From NCBI RefSeq assembly GCF_001434895.1, contig NZ_AZEE01000030.1:1-64000 (forward strand): DNA of 64,000 bases, written 5' to 3'. Positions 61,738 through 64,000 of the stretch are shown piece after piece. This stretch comes from Secundilactobacillus odoratitofui DSM 19909 = JCM 15043 (GTDB lineage: Bacteria > Bacillota > Bacilli > Lactobacillales > Lactobacillaceae). Positions within the stretch are counted from its first letter, which is position 1; every line of letters begins with the position of its first letter. Position numbers and translations under genes: made by a program. Below the pieces are notes generated by a model. The model was given only the letters and a program-made list of their open reading frames with translations. It searched no databases and was not told the origin of the DNA.

Positions 61738-62880
61738 ATGTTAAAAAAACAGGAGCGTGCGGCTCAAAGTGGGTGGTGGTACCGCTGGTGGCCAATATTA
61801 ATCGTATTAATTGGCGGATTGGCGGTACTTGGCGTTGCCCATGATGATCAGTTATATCAGACACCAATTTTAAAAATTCAGTCAACTCAAGTCGTCAGTC
61901 AGGAAAAACAATCTGATCAGTTTCAAAATGAAGATCAGCAAATTACGCAAAAACTTCACGGGACGATTACCAACGGTCAGTATCAAGGTCGGCGACTAAC
62001 CGTTCCTAACACCTACATGCGTTCCCAATCAACAACCCAGGGATTTCATACCGGCCAGAAGATTTTTCTCACGCTACATCATCAAAAGGGAAAACTATCA
62101 GCGACAGTTTCAGATTATAAACGAGATGTTGCGTTAGCCTTTACGGCCTGGTTAGCGGTGAGCTTGTTACTCGTGTTGATGCGCTTCAGTGGCTTGATGG
62201 CTTTAGTAAGTGTTATCGTGAACGGCGTGTTATTCTGGTTAGCGGTTAGTTGGAATACGACGACACAAGGTGGCATTGTGTTGGTTATTTTTGGTGGCTT
62301 AGCGGTTGCCTTTGCAGCCTTGACGTTACTCATTGTCATTGGGTTTAATCAACAAATGTTGATGACGCTTTTAGCAACGGTTGGGGGTACGGCCATTTCA
62401 ATCTTGATTGCGTTGGCCGTTTTTTCAGTAACGCATGAAAAGGGCGTCTATTATGAATCAATGCAATACGTGACCCAATTACCACGACCGCTATTTTTAG
62501 CTGAAACCATTTTAGGGTCGTTAGGTGCGGTCATGGACGAGTCAACCGATATTATTGCCTCTCTGATGGCACTGAAGACGGAAAAACCAGATATTTCAGC
62601 GAAACAACTATTTGCCTCTGGTCGACAAATCGGTGGCGAGATTATGGGCCCCTTAGTGAACGTCTTATTCTTCATCTTCGTTGCGGATACGTTGCCGTTA
62701 GCAGTTCTGTACCTGAAAAATGCCAACTCGTGGGGCTACACGTTTAATATGACCATGAACTTAGGTGTGATTCAGAGTCTAATCAGTGGCATTGGCATTG
62801 TGTTGACGATCCCACTTGCATGTGGCATCACGAGTTTGATGATGGGAGGTAAGTTCTCTTGGGGACGATTACGGCGTTAG
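61738..62880 (+). CDS. YibE/F family membrane protein (first of pair)
   Basis: 380 aa. One N-terminal helix (residues 17-36), an extracytoplasmic domain (about 40-130, GRRLTVPNTYMRSQS and the like), then seven or so helices. YibE/F landmarks: AETILGSLGAVMDESTDIIASL and IGGEIMGPLVNVLFFIF. Function unknown, possibly transport. ATG 61738 with GAGGTGG; the next gene begins within its 3' end. Confidence 0.85.
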   Translation: MLKKQERAAQSGWWYRWWPILIVLIGGLAVLGVAHDDQLYQTPILKIQSTQVVSQEKQSDQFQNEDQQITQKLHGTITNGQYQGRRLTVPNTYMRSQSTTQGFHTGQKIFLTLHHQKGKLSATVSDYKRDVALAFTAWLAVSLLLVLMRFSGLMALVSVIVNGVLFWLAVSWNTTTQGGIVLVIFGGLAVAFAALTLLIVIGFNQQMLMTLLATVGGTAISILIALAVFSVTHEKGVYYESMQYVTQLPRPLFLAETILGSLGAVMDESTDIIASLMALKTEKPDISAKQLFASGRQIGGEIMGPLVNVLFFIFVADTLPLAVLYLKNANSWGYTFNMTMNLGVIQSLISGIGIVLTIPLACGITSLMMGGKFSWGRLRR

Positions 62881-63650
62881 GATTGTTACTATTGATTGCA
62901 ATGGTTGTGGTTGGCGGCGGTCAAGGCCTACAAGCCTGGTTGAGTCTCTTGTTTAACTTTGGCGCACTCTTTTTTGCGATGGTGTTAATGGCGTTTCATT
63001 TCTCACCGGTACTGGTGACGCTGATTACCGGTGTTATGGTGCTTGCCATGACCATCTTTCTCGGCGGCAATGATTCGAATAGTACATTGGTGGCCTTTTA
63101 CGCGTCAATTATTGTGTTGCTTTTACTTGTGGTGATGATTATTCCCGTTGAGCACTGGGCTCAGATTCAGGGCTTTGGCCAAGAAGATAGTGAGGACTTA
63201 GAGGGGATGTCTACAGTGTTAGGAATCAACTACCTGGATATTGCAATCTCAACCGCGATTTTAAGTACGTTGGGCGCAATCGCTGAGGCGGCAATTGCCA
63301 TCGCTGCCGGTCTGGCAGAAATTTTAGCGCAGCATCCCAAAATTCCACTTAAGAATCTGCAACGGGCTGGCTTTAAGGTTGGATCACAAATTATCGGGAC
63401 GACGTTTAACACGCTATTTTTTGGGTTCTTCGGTGGTTTTCTAGCGTTGTTCATCTGGTTTGCTGGTGTTCATTATTCACTGGGCCAAATTTTAAATGAT
63501 AAAATTTTGGTGGGTGAGGTTTTAATGGTCCTATTCTCAATGACAGCTGTGATTATCACAATTCCGCTCACAACCTGGGCCACAGTCACGTGGGAACGAC
63601 AAACCCGCCAACACGCACTTAAATTAAAAAATGAAGACACAAAAAAATGA
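62859..63650 (+). CDS. YibE/F family membrane protein (second of pair)
   Basis: 263 aa, seven or so membrane helices and no large outer domain. DIAISTAILSTLGAIAEAAIAIAAGL and FKVGSQIIGTTFNTLFFGF parallel the first protein. TTG 62859 has GGAGGT 7 bases upstream and overlaps the first gene by 22 bp. The pair probably forms a heteromeric membrane complex. Confidence 0.83.
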   Translation: MGTITALGLLLLIAMVVVGGGQGLQAWLSLLFNFGALFFAMVLMAFHFSPVLVTLITGVMVLAMTIFLGGNDSNSTLVAFYASIIVLLLLVVMIIPVEHWAQIQGFGQEDSEDLEGMSTVLGINYLDIAISTAILSTLGAIAEAAIAIAAGLAEILAQHPKIPLKNLQRAGFKVGSQIIGTTFNTLFFGFFGGFLALFIWFAGVHYSLGQILNDKILVGEVLMVLFSMTAVIITIPLTTWATVTWERQTRQHALKLKNEDTKK

Positions 63651-63674
63651 ACTCATTGTTGAGTTCATTTTTTT
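63641..63674. terminator. Bidirectional terminator at the end of the YibE/F operon
   Basis: AAAAATGAACTCA with TGAGTTCATTTTT, loop TTG-size; between convergent genes. Confidence 0.9.
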
Positions 63675-63681
63675 ATCCCAA

Positions 63682-64000
63682 TTATTTAGTTGCACTACTT
63701 GATGATGCTGTAGCAGAACTTGCAGTAGTTGCGGTAGCATCAACGTTTACAGCACCTGAGTAAGCCCAGTATTGCTTAGCGCCAGCAGCGGTACTAAAGG
63801 TGAAGCGATACCAAGTAGTCCCTTGCTTATCCTTAACACCCTTGTTGTTGATATAAATCTTCTTACCAACTGAGGCACCAACGGATGACCAACTGTACTT
63901 CTTCATGTTGGTATAAGCGTTTTTAACGTGGTTGTAGAGACGGTACTTAGTGTAGTTGCTTGAAAGGGTACCAGTGGTTGATTGTTTAGTGTAGGTAACC
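63682..64000 (-). CDS. Extracellular protein C-terminus with SH3-like (GW/SH3_8) repeat, partial
   Basis: The frame is open to the window edge; the internal Met at 63906 is not the start. Visible are YTKYRLYNHVKNAYTNMKK and VGKKIYINNKGVKDKQGTTWYRFTF ending in YWAYSGAVNV (written in parts), the pattern of GW/SH3_8 cell-wall-binding domains of lactobacilli. A Ser/Ala/Thr-rich tail ends the protein. Probably a secreted wall-associated protein or hydrolase; the catalytic part would lie beyond the window. Confidence 0.75.
   Translation of the reverse strand, partial: VTYTKQSTTGTLSSNYTKYRLYNHVKNAYTNMKKYSWSSVGASVGKKIYINNKGVKDKQGTTWYRFTFSTAAGAKQYWAYSGAVNVDATATTASSATASSSSATK

Overview
The window looks like chromosome from a member of the Lactobacillaceae. 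The reasons are the gene content (citrate lyase cluster led by citM, Leloir galactose cluster, L-lactate dehydrogenase family enzyme, lactate oxidase, PepO, LPXTG surface protein), moderate GC, strong AGGAGG-type ribosome binding sites, many TTG starts, and a MutY without the iron-sulfur cysteines. I cannot fix the species. I saw no rRNA, tRNA, CRISPR array, phage module or transposase. The two window edges cut two surface or secreted protein genes.

Layout. 1-5 kb: LPXTG protein end, peptide-binding lipoprotein facing a MerR-like regulator, mutY. 5-8 kb: drug-efflux MFS behind a structured leader, DUF4811, small genes, cold-shock protein. 8.8-12.2 kb: amino-acid ABC binding protein and permease without an ATPase, flavodoxin-like reductase, paired SMR transporters. 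12.7-17.2 kb: thiD/pdxK, KtrAB-type potassium uptake, codA. 17.3-32.6 kb: housekeeping and stress genes (RNase HI, UPF0316, acetyltransferase, BCCT transporter, GGDEF protein, hydroxyacid dehydrogenase, OsmC/Ohr, beta-phosphoglucomutase, DNA glycosylase, menG, map, YugP protease, second MFS). 33.3-46 kb: PEP-carboxykinase-like protein, lactate oxidase, DUF2252, phosphoglucomutase, then galK-galE-galT-galR. 46.9-56.3 kb: LDH/MDH-family enzyme, hydrolase, citR divergent from citMCDEFXG. 56.4-64 kb: pepO, uspA, amidohydrolase, YibE/F pair.

Metabolic logic. Galactose enters by GalK/GalT/GalE and leaves as glucose-1-phosphate, which the neighbouring phosphoglucomutase passes to glycolysis. Citrate is cleaved to acetate and oxaloacetate; CitM decarboxylates oxaloacetate to pyruvate. 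The nearby LDH-family enzyme carries arginine at the substrate-discriminating position, as malate dehydrogenases do, so it may instead reduce oxaloacetate to malate.

Most unusual content. (1) Six complete copies and two remnants of an intergenic element of about 165 bp: a closing stem of about 22 bp around three inner hairpins, with extensive compensatory changes between copies. Several copies sit as inverted pairs about 115 bp apart. (2) A candidate small RNA of about 265 nt (19788-20052) with four hairpins that each show a C4-C5 loop, able to pair with Shine-Dalgarno regions. (3) RNase HI ending in QLDLF, a sliding-clamp-binding motif. (4) Two genes whose best start codon is AUU or AUC. (5) A beta-phosphoglucomutase with the catalytic acid/base Asp replaced by His.
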